NCBI RefSeq assembly: GCF_963576615.1
Contig: NC_088711.1
Location: forward strand, 40,296,621 to 40,360,620
Length of the DNA stretch: 64,000 bases
Reading direction: 5' to 3'
Origin: Watersipora subatra
Taxonomy: Eukaryota; Bryozoa; Gymnolaemata; Cheilostomatida; Watersiporidae
This document shows positions 12,191-23,803 of the stretch, piece after piece (position 1 is the stretch's first letter; every line of letters starts with the position of its first letter). The position numbers and the translations under genes are program-made. Under the pieces are notes generated by a model, which worked only from the letters and a program-made list of their open reading frames with translations, did not search any database and had not been told where the DNA came from.

Positions 12191-13486
12191 TCTGACTGTT
12201 CTTTCATGTAGTTAAGGTTGCTGAAACTATGTTATAAAGTCACATCATATTTTCAACAACATCACTTGGAGTTGTTTACTACTGACTTATTTTAAAGTTT
12301 TAACATACTAAACAGGAAACCATTTACTAAATACTATATATAAATATATGTATATAATATATAAATTTAATATATTAAATTTACAGTATTTACTACTGTA
12401 AATACTGTTGTAATAGTTTCAACTCTCTTGTTTATACATAGTTCATGAAGTTGACTGAACATTAAATTCTTTTTTCCATCGGTAAGACTGAATTGCCTTT
12501 TTAAAGCATGTTTATAGCTTGTCATTGGATGAACATAAAAAGCCCAAAATGCTTTTTTATGAACCTGAGTGAAAACATTTTTAGACTGAGCATGTTAATT
12601 AGTTGTGATTGGGTGCTCACTCAAGTTTGCCCAAATATGGATAACAAGATAGTTCCTTATTTATACAAATAACTGTTTTTATGGTGCTAACTGGATTGTC
12701 AGCCAGCTGGCAATATATTAGACAAGTAACAACTTATAATCTTCTTAAAATATTTATCATCACATTATTAACTTAGATGGCTTCCAAAACTTCATAATAA
12801 TGGTGATCAAAACTGGCCACTGGGTGTGGGATAAAACTTTGATAACCAGAGATATCAACAAACCATGCTGGAATCTGTTAAAGTCATTTTGTCTTAAATC
12901 CATATATAGACATAATGGTTTTGACCTGGTAGAATGTAGGTCACAGAAGGTAAACATACCTTGCTTTCAATTTTTATTCAGATACAAAGCTAAGTATGTT
13001 TTGTTGTGCCTGTAAAAAACAACCTGGGAAGCAGAACACATGGCTACAATGAAAGCCCAAATTCTCACTAGCCCTTGTTAGTTGAATTCTAAGGTGTAAC
13101 ATTTTGTTACATAAACTATTTGCAAGGAGCTTGATGTTTGCTGCAGTTGTGTCTGACTTAATCTACTAAATTCAAATCGCTTCAAGGCGCCAGCCGTCTA
13201 TCATACTTCAGTTGAAATCTACACTGTATCTGTACTTTTGTTATTCTCATTAAAGCATCCAATAAAAATTTTCCTACATTTTTTTCTCTGTACTTAGTAA
13301 CTTTATATATTTCCGTGATATGGTGTGGACCTTGATGCTCAAGTTATTACTGTTACTATTTATTGTTATGATTATATGTTTTACCACTCCTCCAGTGCAT
13401 ATTTACCCCCATACTGTTGTAGTCAGTAAACCTGTTATTAACATAAATTGTGCTATATAATCTTTTCTATGGAAAGTTTTTGAGGG
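12191..13486. other. Intergenic, no gene seen
   Basis: AT-rich. A palindrome at about 12384-12409 (ACAGTATTTA, 4-base spacer, TGTAAATACTGT) sits beside a TA-rich patch at 12335-12380. Nothing else is recognised. Confidence 0.5.
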
Positions 13487-13726
13487 TTAAAAGTCATAGT
13501 CATTTGCTTTTACATACTTTTGTAATGACAGAAGGTAGCCAGACCCAGGACCAAGAAAATCCACTACGATTGACTGGCCTTTCATGAAGCCAAAAGGATA
13601 GCTCGGCTCCTTCGAGCTACAAGGGACTTGAGTAGGCTCTGCCAGACAGAGGCAAGACAAGACCGAGCCAGCTTTCAACTCAGTCAGAAATATGGCCAGC
13701 CGGTCGCTGGGTGGTAAAGACAGCAT
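13487..13726 (-). other. Isolated GC-richer 79-codon open frame of unknown origin
   Basis: The frame reads MLSLPPSDRLAIFLTELKAG and on to GQSIVVDFLGPGSGYLLSLQ and NDYDF. The segment 13540-13760 is clearly richer in G and C than the DNA around it and has a balanced amino-acid make-up, unlike chance frames nearby. Just outside it, on the plus strand, CAGATGAAAGACAGACCTG and GTAGATGAAAGACCTAC form a short imperfect duplication. I recognise no domain. It could be a stray exon, part of a processed transcript, or an old mobile element. Confidence 0.35.
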
Positions 13727-14044
13727 GACGACCGAGCTGGCAGATGAAAGACAGACCTGCTACTGAGGTTGTAGATGAAAGACCTACTTGCATCAATATT
13801 TAATATTTTACAGTATTTAATAATTTATTGCTACTCCTGATGGTGGTTTTGTGTTGCAACTAAAATCTGGTATTTTGAGACTTTAGGCTTTATCCCCGAG
13901 GTTTGCCATTTTTTCCAGCCTATTGGAGAGCTTATTTTCAGCACAGTATGTAAAAACACTATTTTTGGGCAGTTAAAAATCATTGAGAGGTATGTCAGAA
14001 TATTAACAGAGATTTTTTAACAGTTTGTTTTATATTTCTAGCTC
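13727..14044. other. Intergenic, no gene seen
   Basis: AT-rich; nothing recognised. Confidence 0.5.
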
Positions 14045-14290
14045 CTTCTTGATGCTATGTCACAGTCTCTCTAAAACAGTGTCAACATATATAAATGCTT
14101 TGTTAGGCTGTAAAAGCAGACACTTTTATATTGGTTGACAATTTCTAAAACTGAAATGTATAATAGAATCAACAATTAAAACAGACTAATCTGTCATAAA
14201 ACTTTTTTTTGGGTCAACACCAGCACACGATTACTTTACTGTTTTATAACATGAAATTATTGTTCTACGATTAGTCTATTATCATTAGTA
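14045..14290 (+). repeat. Dispersed repeat C, copy 2
   Basis: The partner of 8575-8865, same orientation, diverged by substitutions and small gaps. Confidence 0.6.
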
Positions 14291-16549
14291 TCAATGTAAA
14301 GTATGGTAGTAAAATACTAAAATAGTAAAAACCTATAGTAAAATTGTGCATATGTATTACAAATGCCATTGGTCGAATATCTAATTTTAAGCACAAGTAT
14401 GACATCATAAATTGTGTCTTAATTTCAGTAATTTATGTACATATCTATAGGCAGACAAAGTGCACTCACACTGTAGGTAATCTTTGTAGACCAAGTTAAC
14501 ATATGTGATGATACAATCTGCATTTAAAAGATAGGTAACCTGTACTACCATACTTAAAAATATAAAGAAGTGTATATTTGTTTGATAGCAGTAAATACGT
14601 GATAGCTCTTGTAACCCAGGTGTGGCTACATCTATAATTTAACCTTGTATGATATCTATGTTTTGAACTTAAAATCTAGTACTGTATGCTTGATACATGT
14701 AGAAGCACACAACAGCTTTAGTTAACCATTCTCTGTGACCTGTAGGTAGACAATAAATTTTTGTGTGTAAATAGCTGAAGCTTTCTGCTTGTGGTAAGCC
14801 ATGCAGATCTGTGAGTAGCAGGCTTTAATTTTCTGTGTGTGTTAAGTTTCATTTCTTTGTAAAAAAACACTGATTTTTCTCACTGCATTGTTTATAGTTT
14901 TTTTAAGAAGGTTTTTGAGTGCTGTACATCGTAGATTTTCCATACAACCATTTTAATACAAACAAATTTAATTTATTATAAAATCTGACAACTACACTAA
15001 TTCATGCGCTGATGTTCATATCATGCTATATAGCAATAGCATCCTCAAATTAAGAGCTTAATAAGAGGCTTAAACATTTCATTAACCGCCATACTAAGTT
15101 GAACAGGGCCTAAAATACACTAACAACCGTTTCCCTCAAGAGGCATACACATATATACCATTGGTACTAGATGTGTTATCGGTGCTCACACTAGATAGTT
15201 TACTGATGTGACTTTTCGTGGCAAATCTAACGAAAATGTGGGAAGTAAAGGTGTGCGTGCTGTTTACTTATCTACATTAAATATTTCTTAGTTAGGTATT
15301 TGTATATTTCTTAACCTTTTATCTAAAATTTGCTAAGTAACAGTAATGGTTAACAGATTACAGCTGGGCGTTCACTTTTTCTTTTTAAAAATAATTGTCA
15401 GTTAACCAAAGCTTGCGTAAACAAAAGTGGTCACATGCTGGTAAAAATGAGTTAATGAAAATATTAGCAATCTGTTATTAGCCAATTGACTGCAACAAAT
15501 CATTTTAATTCAAAGCAGATTGGTTTCTAGTGCATATCGCGCGTGAGTTATTTTTGAACATTCTGTAGCAGTCAATTTGAAGCGGCAAAGTTTCTCACAG
15601 TAGTCTTTTAAGGTACAATTTCTATTTCCCTTCTTACTACTATAACGATAAGTAATTCATTTATAGCTTTATTGTAATCTTTATAAATCACTTCTACACC
15701 CGTGACAAACAAGCACGCCCAGCGCTCTGACTGCGGGTACTCACGGTTATAAAGTGGTAAATAAAATGGAGTGTTACGTTTAAGACAAACTCCATCAATC
15801 ATTTGAGCAGTTCGCTTCAGGACAGACATTAAAATTGTTTGAATAATTTACAATTTTCAATTACTGTTTATAACCTCAGACCCTTGGAAAAAAGTTTTTA
15901 ATGGCATTTATATAATTTATTTTAAAGGGAATAGGCAGATACGCCCTTCGAGATTTAAAGAACATGAATTGTTTTTTAGTTTGAAGGTGAAACAAGCTAG
16001 TTTATCTAGTACTCGAAAACTAATAAACGTCTAGACTAATGCAGGAATTGAGCTTTCAACTTTTCTATTGCAACTGGTGCTAGACATTTACAGATGACAC
16101 TCTTTATATAAATGCTATCAGTGAACTTTAAGCTTTAAAACTAGCGCTTTGAAAACTAACAGTGTTATCAATAACTGAGCCACCCTCCACTCATGTTTGT
16201 AGTGTCTAGCTAAAATTAATTGATGATGTACATGCACATATTACATTCAAGTTATTTTGTAAACACACAAAATATCTCGTTTGGCTTTTAAAGTGAAACA
16301 CAACTTCACAGCTTATGAGGTAACTTGTGAATTCCTATAGCTGGTCGATAAAGTGCATTTGTTGATATTAGTAAAATGTTTTTTGGTCACATTTTTCCCT
16401 TCACAGCACCAAAGTTTAGCAGATTTTAGAGGTAAATATATCAACATATATTCCAGTCAATACTTCTCAGTGTACAACTGTTGGAGGTAAAGGAGCAAAC
16501 TGTGAGTATGTCAGTTTTCTGTATTGCATATAACTTACTATACTGTTAT
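14291..16549. other. Intergenic, no gene seen
   Basis: AT-rich. A minus-strand frame of 73 codons at 15608-15829 has no recognisable feature. No repeat structure noted. Confidence 0.5.
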
Positions 16550-16612
16550 ATATACAATATATACATGCATATATATTATATATATATTATATATATAATA
16601 TAAGCAATCTAA
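16550..16612. repeat. TA-rich microsatellite
   Basis: Imperfect TATA/ATATAT runs that can fold on themselves. Confidence 0.85.
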
Positions 16613-16689
16613 CAGGATTAACCTAACTGTTGATAGATAAAAGTTGGCCACTTTTTAAAATGTTGTTTTCATTATTGCTATCAGTATAC

Positions 16690-16835
16690 TGTCAGTCTCC
16701 TGTGCCGTGAGAGATCATCATGTGTAATAACTATGTGCACAGTTATTCTTAAACATGCAAAGGCTTTTAAGTGGCACATGTGGTTGCGTGCTTGGCTGAG
16801 AATCCTGTTTATGCCTGTGCGGAGCAGTGGTTTCC
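16690..16835 (+). mobile_element. SINE family A, diverged copy
   Basis: It contains the family phrase GTGCCGTGAGAGATCATCAT, then GTGTAATAACTATG, shared with 61160 (GTGCCGTGAAAGATTATCAG) and with the minus strand at 2400. A GTGGTTGCGTGC and GAGAATCCTG region stands where box A and box B are expected. Ends uncertain. Confidence 0.55.
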
Positions 16836-17439
16836 CTTACACTTCTAACCATATACCTATTAACTATACTATAGTTAATAGGTCTAGGCTTCTAAGTTAA
16901 AACCACATGTACCTAATATTTCAACTTAAATCTTTAAATGTACAAAAATATTCGACCGAAGCTCACAGAATTTTTAAAGCTACGCATGCACACCAAAATC
17001 CGCTTTCAATCCGCAAAGCAAGTTCTTAGGAAACATGATTTTAGCAGCTTTTGCGATTGACATAGTCACCGACACATATAACGACACACAAAAAATAGCA
17101 ACCAACTCAATTCAGCTTAGGGAATACGATGCAACTAATAACAATGCGCTAAAGATGACACTCTTCTCCAATCAGTTGCATTGGATTTACTATGTTGAAT
17201 TGCGTTGGTATTTTTTTGCATGCCGTTATATGTGTCTCAGATTATACCAAGTGTAAAAGCTGCAAAATTGCGCTCACTAATAATTTGTTCTGCCAATTGA
17301 AAGAGTAATGTTGATGATTTTAGTGTGCATGCAAAGCTTTGACAATTCTGTAAATTTTGAGCAAATATTTTTTCGTTTCTGAATTTTTTGTATACTTCAG
17401 GATTTTGGCCAAAAAATTTTGCATGTGTGCTTGTACTTT
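16836..17439. other. Intergenic, no gene seen
   Basis: AT-rich; short open frames on both strands at 17035-17461 show no recognisable feature. Confidence 0.5.
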
Positions 17440-17515
17440 TAGCGTAGCTTAAAACAGACAAACAGATGAATAGACACGGCTCTTATTATAGTAAAGATTG
17501 CTAATAGTCTTACAG
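17440..17515 (+). mobile_element. SINE family A, 3' tail
   Basis: ACAGACAAACAGATGAATAG followed by ACACGGCTCTTATTATAGTA matches the tails at 1935-2010 and 59835-59895 (minus strand). Confidence 0.5.
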
Positions 17516-17597
17516 CTGACACAAATGCTGAAAGGACTAACTTACATTGATTTATAGTGCAAGCGTTTTTAAGATGAACAGGCTATTAATAAGATTT

Positions 17598-17850
17598 GTC
17601 TCATATATATATTATATATATAATATACATATATAATATATATATAATAGAGAAAAATATTAGTAGTAACTTAAACTATCAGTAAAAGCGTTAAAAATTT
17701 GTTTCGTGTGATGCACTCCTCAGGCGCCGTTTGACTAAAATCAATATATAATATACATGTATATATGAAAATAATATATATAATACATATGCATATATGA
17801 TATAATATAATATATATAATATATATAATATATATATATACATATATTTA
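17598..17850. repeat. TA arrays around a short hammerhead-like insert
   Basis: TA-rich arrays at 17604-17650 and 17740-17850 enclose about 90 bases of other sequence. On the minus strand that insert reads CTGAGGA, a 3-pair stem (GTG/CAC), then GAAAC, which resembles a hammerhead core, but I cannot find a proper stem III or stem I. It may be a decayed member of the ribozyme elements found elsewhere in the window. Confidence 0.55.
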
Positions 17851-18159
17851 TACATGCTGCATATTTTTATTCTTGTAAATGGGATCAATATTGATTATTT
17901 AGCTATTGATCACGTTCTGTATTATAGAATTTTAAAAGCTTGTCTATAAGCTAGCAGAGCGATGCCTAAACAATTATTTTATTAAAATAAAAAATTTGGG
18001 TCTATTAAACACATAATTCACTGTCTAACAAGTGAGAGTGACCTTTAGAGTCGTTCCTACAGATGATGCAGACTTGTAAACCCTCATCAAGCCACTAAGT
18101 AATTTTTGCCTTATTGGTGATTAAAACAGTTTAGCAGATTATCAGAAAATGTCATGATC
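17851..18159. other. Intergenic, no gene seen
   Basis: AT-rich; nothing recognised. Confidence 0.5.
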
Positions 18160-18333
18160 AAATTACAATAGACATCGCCATTGACATAGACAATTACAAT
18201 AGACATCGCTATTGACATAGACAATTACAATAGACATCGCTATTGACATAGACAATTACAACAGACATCGCTATTGACATAGACAATTACAATAGACATC
18301 GCCATTGACATAGACAATTACAATAGACATCGT
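18160..18333. repeat. 31-bp tandem repeat, about 5.5 copies
   Basis: The unit AATTACAATAGACATCGCYA followed by TTGACATAGAC recurs exactly every 31 bases. Variants are limited to C/T at one site and one AACAG change, so the array is young. Confidence 0.95.
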
Positions 18334-19074
18334 CAAGTGTTATTTTCATAAGTTAAAAATAGCTGATAAAATTTTTGTTACTTAATCTGCAAATAAATTC
18401 TTTTTGTTTCTACAGGTACTAAAAACCAAAATTCTTTGCTCCGAAGGCTGCTCCACAGGTCTCAGGTCTGTTTAAAATAAAAACATTCTCAAGTTCCAGC
18501 ACACATTCGTTAGTAAAAAAACATGGTCTGTCTCCAATCTTGGATTTGAATTTCTCCTGCAGCAATGCTAAAACAATCATCGAGCTTTCCAGCTTACAAC
18601 ATATATTTGAATTAGAAATACATGACTTGTTCATGGTATTTACTAGTGTAGACAGTTTCAAACTTCTGCGTCTGCATGGGTTTCATTGACTATTGCAGAT
18701 TTAGCTCATAAATAAAGATGGCAAGTGAAAATTTGAAAATAGTCTGGTTCTCATATCAGACAGAATGCATTGAATTGTTTGTGATAACAATGTGTATCTT
18801 GAATGATTACATCAAAGCATACTTTAAAAATTTCTGCAAGTCATTTGGGTTCAAATTAAAGGATGGTAGCTTTTAATATCCTGTGCCATTGGCTAAGCAC
18901 TTTCAATTTATTATAATTTATCATGACAACCTTTTGCTATTACTAGCATTTTTGAAAACTGCTTTTGGCAGCACAGGTGAGCATAGTTATTGACATAGGC
19001 AGTACCGATTTGTCCTGAGCCCACTAAATTGCCCTGAGTGGTACTAAGTTATAATGAACAGTATTGAATCACAC
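18334..19074. other. Intergenic, no convincing gene
   Basis: An 80-codon minus-strand frame at 18419-18661 ends PETCGAAFGAKNFGF. It has no signal peptide or recognised domain and is left unassigned. Confidence 0.45.
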
Positions 19075-19220
19075 TGAATTGTTCTGAGTTGAACTGAGTT
19101 TTATTAAATAACACCACGTGGTGCTGACTTGCAATGAGTTGTACTGAGTTGAACTGAGTTGTACTGAGTTGCACTGAGTTTTAGTGAAGTTGTACTGAGT
19201 TGTAACAAGTTCACTGAGTT
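19010..19220. repeat. Degenerate 10-bp tandem repeat
   Basis: Variants of ACTGAGTTGT/ACTGAGTTGA follow one another with a period near 10 bases, clearest at 19125-19215. Confidence 0.75.
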
Positions 19221-19337
19221 AATTGATGTCTGTATGTTGCAATATATCAAAAGGCAATATATTGCATGGTGGCATGAATGATATAAATATTAGGTTGTAG
19301 TAAAGGAGACTATACTAATTAATGTCACCTCATTATA

Positions 19338-19743
19338 TATACATGTATATATTTCTCAAAGTTTGTGTATATGTGTCTGTGTTTGTCCAGCTATAGCTAT
19401 TGATAAATATCTTGGAATAAAGAATTTGTATCGCAGAACATTTGATCTCAGACTTTTCCGTTCACCAGTTCGATGCCTTACCAATTCAGCTACACCAGCT
19501 TCATGGATTCATTCGGAGATATATGTTGCTGTATGAGAGCAAATAAGCTACCGCTCTCTGTCACGACGCAAAGTGAGGGCATGACATCATGAGAAGTGGT
19601 AGCTTTTATTAGTAAGTTAAATTACTCAAATTATCCATTGGCAATTTGCCAGGCTAATAGCAAGTGGCAGGCAACTATCATTACTTCTCATTGTTTATAT
19701 GCAGATTTTTAATACTCGGGCAATGCCAAGTAGCACAGCTAGT
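19338..19743 (-). mobile_element. Interspersed element family B, with internal tRNA-like block
   Basis: Read on the minus strand it begins ACTAGCTGTGCTACTTGGC, then ATTGCCCGAGTATT, and ends in an AAACTTTGAGAAATATATA-type tail, as in the copies at 7338 and 58228. In the middle is a tRNA-like stretch: GTAGCTGAATTGGTAAGGC as box A region and GAGATCAAATGTTC as a weak box B. Flanks are TA-rich. No coding frame. Confidence 0.7.
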
Positions 19744-20478
19744 ACTTTATATAAAGTAGTATATTTTGATGAATTCATAGATAAATATTTTGCTCTGACA
19801 CTCACCAGGTCATCAAAAATGATTTCCATCTCACAAACGTTTTCATTCCTCTAAAAATCAATAAAAATGGTGTATCGGCTGATGCAAAATCTTGCTAGGT
19901 CAAGTGTATTGATAACATGAATTTAAATAAAAAAAACTCAAAATAGTTTAAATTAGGCTCCTTACAAACAGCCCAGAACTTTGAAGGAATATAAATGAAC
20001 TATTTGAATCAGAGATTCAACAAAAGCTAGGATCATCCTTGTAGACAACAAGATCACAGAGGTTTAAACTTTATAGCATACACTTACTGGAAACATACAT
20101 ACTGTTAAAGTGACAGTATCCATTTAATAGAAAATAGAAGCTGATAGCCATATACTCTGACCTTTGTGGTGCTTGGTTTTTTGTTTAATGACATATTATA
20201 AACTTAGTTTCTGCATTTTAATTGAATTTTGTTTCCCATTTGAAAATTTTCCTTTCAGACTGTAAATCATTACAAGCCCAACTTCCTTGCCTTCCTTCAC
20301 AATAAATATTTAAAGATTGCTGCCATAATCAATCAGCTATAGGAAAAGTAATGTTGGCATATATACATATTATACACTTTAATGTCAACACTAAACACTA
20401 ACAAACTGTTCGGTAGCACATTTTTAGAAACAACACAAAATTTCACAAACCTTGCTTTTTTACCTTTACTAACGGTTG
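19744..20478. other. Intergenic, no gene seen
   Basis: AT-rich; nothing recognised. Confidence 0.5.
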
Positions 20479-20526
20479 ATCTTTGAGCAATGTAGCCTTA
20501 AATCTTTGAGCAATGTAGCCTTAAAT
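20479..20526. repeat. 23-bp direct duplication
   Basis: ATCTTTGAGCAATGTAGCCT with TAA appears twice in a row. Confidence 0.9.
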
Positions 20527-20855
20527 CATAAATCCTTTACTCTGATTATCTTTGAGAGAATTTAGTTGTAATTTAATTGAAACTGTCACAAAAACTTTGT
20601 ACTATTAGGAATTTTACTGCCATGAGAACAATTATAGAGTTTTAGGAATTTAAAAATCGTTGAAAGTATGTCAAGCATGTGTTGTTGTTACTTGAAAGAT
20701 CCTGCTAGAAAATGGCCAGATGAAACATAATTTTAACATAAATGTTAAAACTAATTGTTAACATAATTATTATCTGTTAACATCATTTTGTTGCGTAGAG
20801 TCTATTATGTAGAATAACCAAATTTTAGGTCATTTGCAGCTTCAGTTGCCTTCTA

Positions 20856-21308
20856 AAGGCTGGTTCACACTATGTCGCTGTATCTCAGTGTTGATTCCAC
20901 AATACTTTGGTTATCATAGGTGATAAAAATGCTCACACTATCACAAACCCATTTGTGTTTGCGTCAGCAAATACTCCATAACATAAAATTCTCATTAAAA
21001 AAAATTGTTTTGCGAAGAAATCTTTTTGTTTTAATGTGCGGGAATCAAAAACTAGTTTAGTAGCAACTATCATAACATAAAAAATAATTAAACAATTAAA
21101 TAATAAACAAATTACTATCACCAAAACTGTGCACATTGTACAGGCTATCATTGACAATCAGTGAAATAATAGAAACGTTTGACCCATGCAAAAGTTTCTG
21201 GCACATTTGCATTGCTGCGACGATGCTATCAGTTCCTGATGCACATAGTTGACGATGAATGCCACAAGGACAATGCCGAAATATGGCAACATAGCGTGAG
21301 CCAGGCTT
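20856..21308. mobile_element. MITE with TA target-site duplication
   Basis: The left end AAGGCTGGTTCACACTATGT (then CGCTGTATCTCAGTGTTG) pairs imperfectly with the right end, whose reverse complement reads AAGCCTGGCTCACGCTATGT (then TGCCATATTTCGGCATTG). TA dinucleotides flank both sides (20854-20855 and 21309-21310), the duplication made by Tc1/mariner-like and some other transposases. At about 450 bases with no transposase frame it is non-autonomous. Confidence 0.75.
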
Positions 21309-21310
21309 TA

Positions 21311-22257
21311 CTGACTAAAATGTATATAAGATTTTTAGCTATGCCTTGAAAAGCAGCTCATCTGCAACAGTCCCTATTTATCTTGTAACTGGTTAGAATA
21401 TACACACTTCTGCATTTGCCCTAGAAAAAATTTTTACACTTTTGTTTCCAAATTGTTAGTCCGTATTCTTAGGTACTTCAATATGCTTCGATCTATTTTT
21501 AGAGAGAAAATCTTGTGCTAGTGGTACGTCCAGAACATTTTAATAATACAATCAATATAATTGATAATGCTTGGTGAAATTAACCATATATTTGACCTTG
21601 AATAAAAACAACTTTACTTACAAATCATTGCATATTTTGACTTTTAGATGTTTACCAAATTACTGCAAAATTGATATTATTAATAATGAACATAAAAGAA
21701 GCGAGTGAGGATGGTCACTTATTTGCTTCAACAATGATTTAGTTTGATTTGACAGGATAATTGAGAACCTTTGCTGTCAGTTTTTGCACAATTGTTCTAT
21801 ATGTAAATTATAAATGCTGTTCGTTCTTTGTTCATCTGCTCTGAACAATAGTGCACAAATCTTTTTGGGCATCAAGTGACTAGTCATAATTGGTTGCTTT
21901 TGACATGAAATTTGTCAATTCCACATTAAGGACTGCTTAAGAAAAGGGTGTAAAATATCTACATTATTAAAGGTTGAGGCACTCTCATATGCTGACTATA
22001 CAGCATGTGAGAAGTTAAAGATAGTTACAATAGACAGAGAAGGGTTAAATCAATTAGATGAGCTCAATAAAAGTGGTTTCAATGTTAAGGAAGACTTGCA
22101 CTTGAGTGCACAAAAAATGATACTCCGTAGTTTCTATACATCTATATTTATTATAATCATCCAAAGCTGTATTCTGCTGGTTTTAAAATGTCCAACAAGA
22201 TCTTTAAAACTTACAGATATGCGTGGTTTACACTTTAACTAAGGTTTTTCTATTTTA
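21311..22257. other. Intergenic, no gene seen
   Basis: AT-rich; nothing recognised. Confidence 0.5.
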
Positions 22258-22573
22258 GATAAGTTTCACATAGCTGGGCATATTAACTATATGGATATAT
22301 CATATTTATATACAACCATATAAATGATAGTTTGCCATAGAACTTTAAATTGCTACGATATAAATTGCACTATAGCAAATTAAAGTTAATTACATTATTC
22401 TGTTAAAAAAACACTTTTTCCACAGATACAAGAAGATTTTGAAATTTGAAAAAGATTAGACAACAATAAACACAATAAACAGGATATGAACTAAAACACA
22501 GATTTAGACTTGAAAGCTCTCCTGATTTTTTGGTTCTCTTTTTGCATGAAGATTTGTTTACAAAAAAAAATGC
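22258..22573 (+). repeat. Duplicated segment D, copy 1
   Basis: Aligns closely with 26253-26553 in the same orientation, from AGCTGGGCAT through a stretch reading CTCCTGATTTTTTGGTTCTC to GATTTGTTTACAAAA. Copy 2 lies in an intron of the peptide gene and copy 1 lies past its 3' end. It may be an interspersed repeat or a trace of local duplication. No coding frame. Confidence 0.75.
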
Positions 22574-23636
22574 CAACCTAAAAGCTTTTGTTTTCAAATA
22601 TTTCTTTAGAGCTAATAATAATAGTACTTGGCTGTAAAAAGCAGATGAGCAATTTCTATGTACTTAAGATTAAGTTTAAGATCAAGACATTGTAGTTTGT
22701 AGATCTTTTCATTTTACATGAACCATTGCAGGAATTTTAAATGTGATGCATGTCGTATTTAGCTTGAGTTCCTCCATACAGCGTTAACACTTGGTTAACA
22801 CATGCATTACTACTGGCATAAAATCGGATGAAGCTATGTGATTTCATTACCGAGCAAACTTCAAGTCTCACCTCAAAGTTCATGTTATAGTATTAATTTT
22901 CTTTACAAGGATAACTCCCACAGCCAAAAGACGCTTCTCCCTCAACAATGATGCCCAACAGTGGCGCATACGTCAAAGATAGTTAAAACTGTAAGTTTAT
23001 ATGTGAGACTATGATCTGTGATATGACCGTGTAACCTGCTGTAGCAAAGCTAGTGAATAACATGTGCTGTGTATAAACAGTGACCAATAACTTAAGTTTG
23101 TCACAACATAATTTTGTAATTCAACTATTAATATTATTATATAATTAATAATAATATTATTAAACTAGTGATAAAATAAGGGCTATGGGCATTAATATAG
23201 GAAGTTGCTAGGCCTTAAATCTATCTTTTTAAAAATATGATGAAATTAACTTTAACATTTAAACTAATACAGGAATTCATTCTATATAATTACTAAGTAT
23301 CTGTAAAAGTCAACAGAGAGTTTGAAATAGTGTAAGTATGGCCAAAGTTTACTGAGCTGTACCGAACAGCGAAAACTAAACCTTATTCAGAATGAATACT
23401 ACTATTTATGGTCACTTATGTTTTAAACTTGACTATGCTCTGCATTGTTTTTTGTTCTGCTGTGTCGAGCATTACATAATTTTAATTACATAACGTAATC
23501 GCCCATTATTTGTTCAATTTTATGTGTTTGTGTCAATTTGAGTTAGTGTGAGCTCATGTCTTGTAAAATATGAATGTGCAAAAGGAGATTATTTTTGTTA
23601 ACAAATTATATTTTTATAATAACAAGAAAAGTAGCA
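22574..23636. other. Intergenic, no gene seen
   Basis: AT-rich. A small palindromic ATTAATATTATTATATAATT patch is at 23130-23160. Nothing coding is recognised. Confidence 0.5.
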
Positions 23637-23803
23637 TTTATTGCAATATTTACAAAAACTGTCAAAAATGAACATGATAGTGTTTTCTAGTTAACACAAA
23701 GTATTACTAAGTACATGACTATTTATAATGATAGTGGTGATGATGAATGGCATCAGAGGTCAGCGTTGAAGGAATTTTTGGTCGTAATTTACTTCTTTTT
23801 CTG

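Noticed and set aside
18160-18333. CRISPR-like array
   Set aside because: The 31-base units are head-to-tail without spacers and the DNA is eukaryotic; it is a minisatellite.
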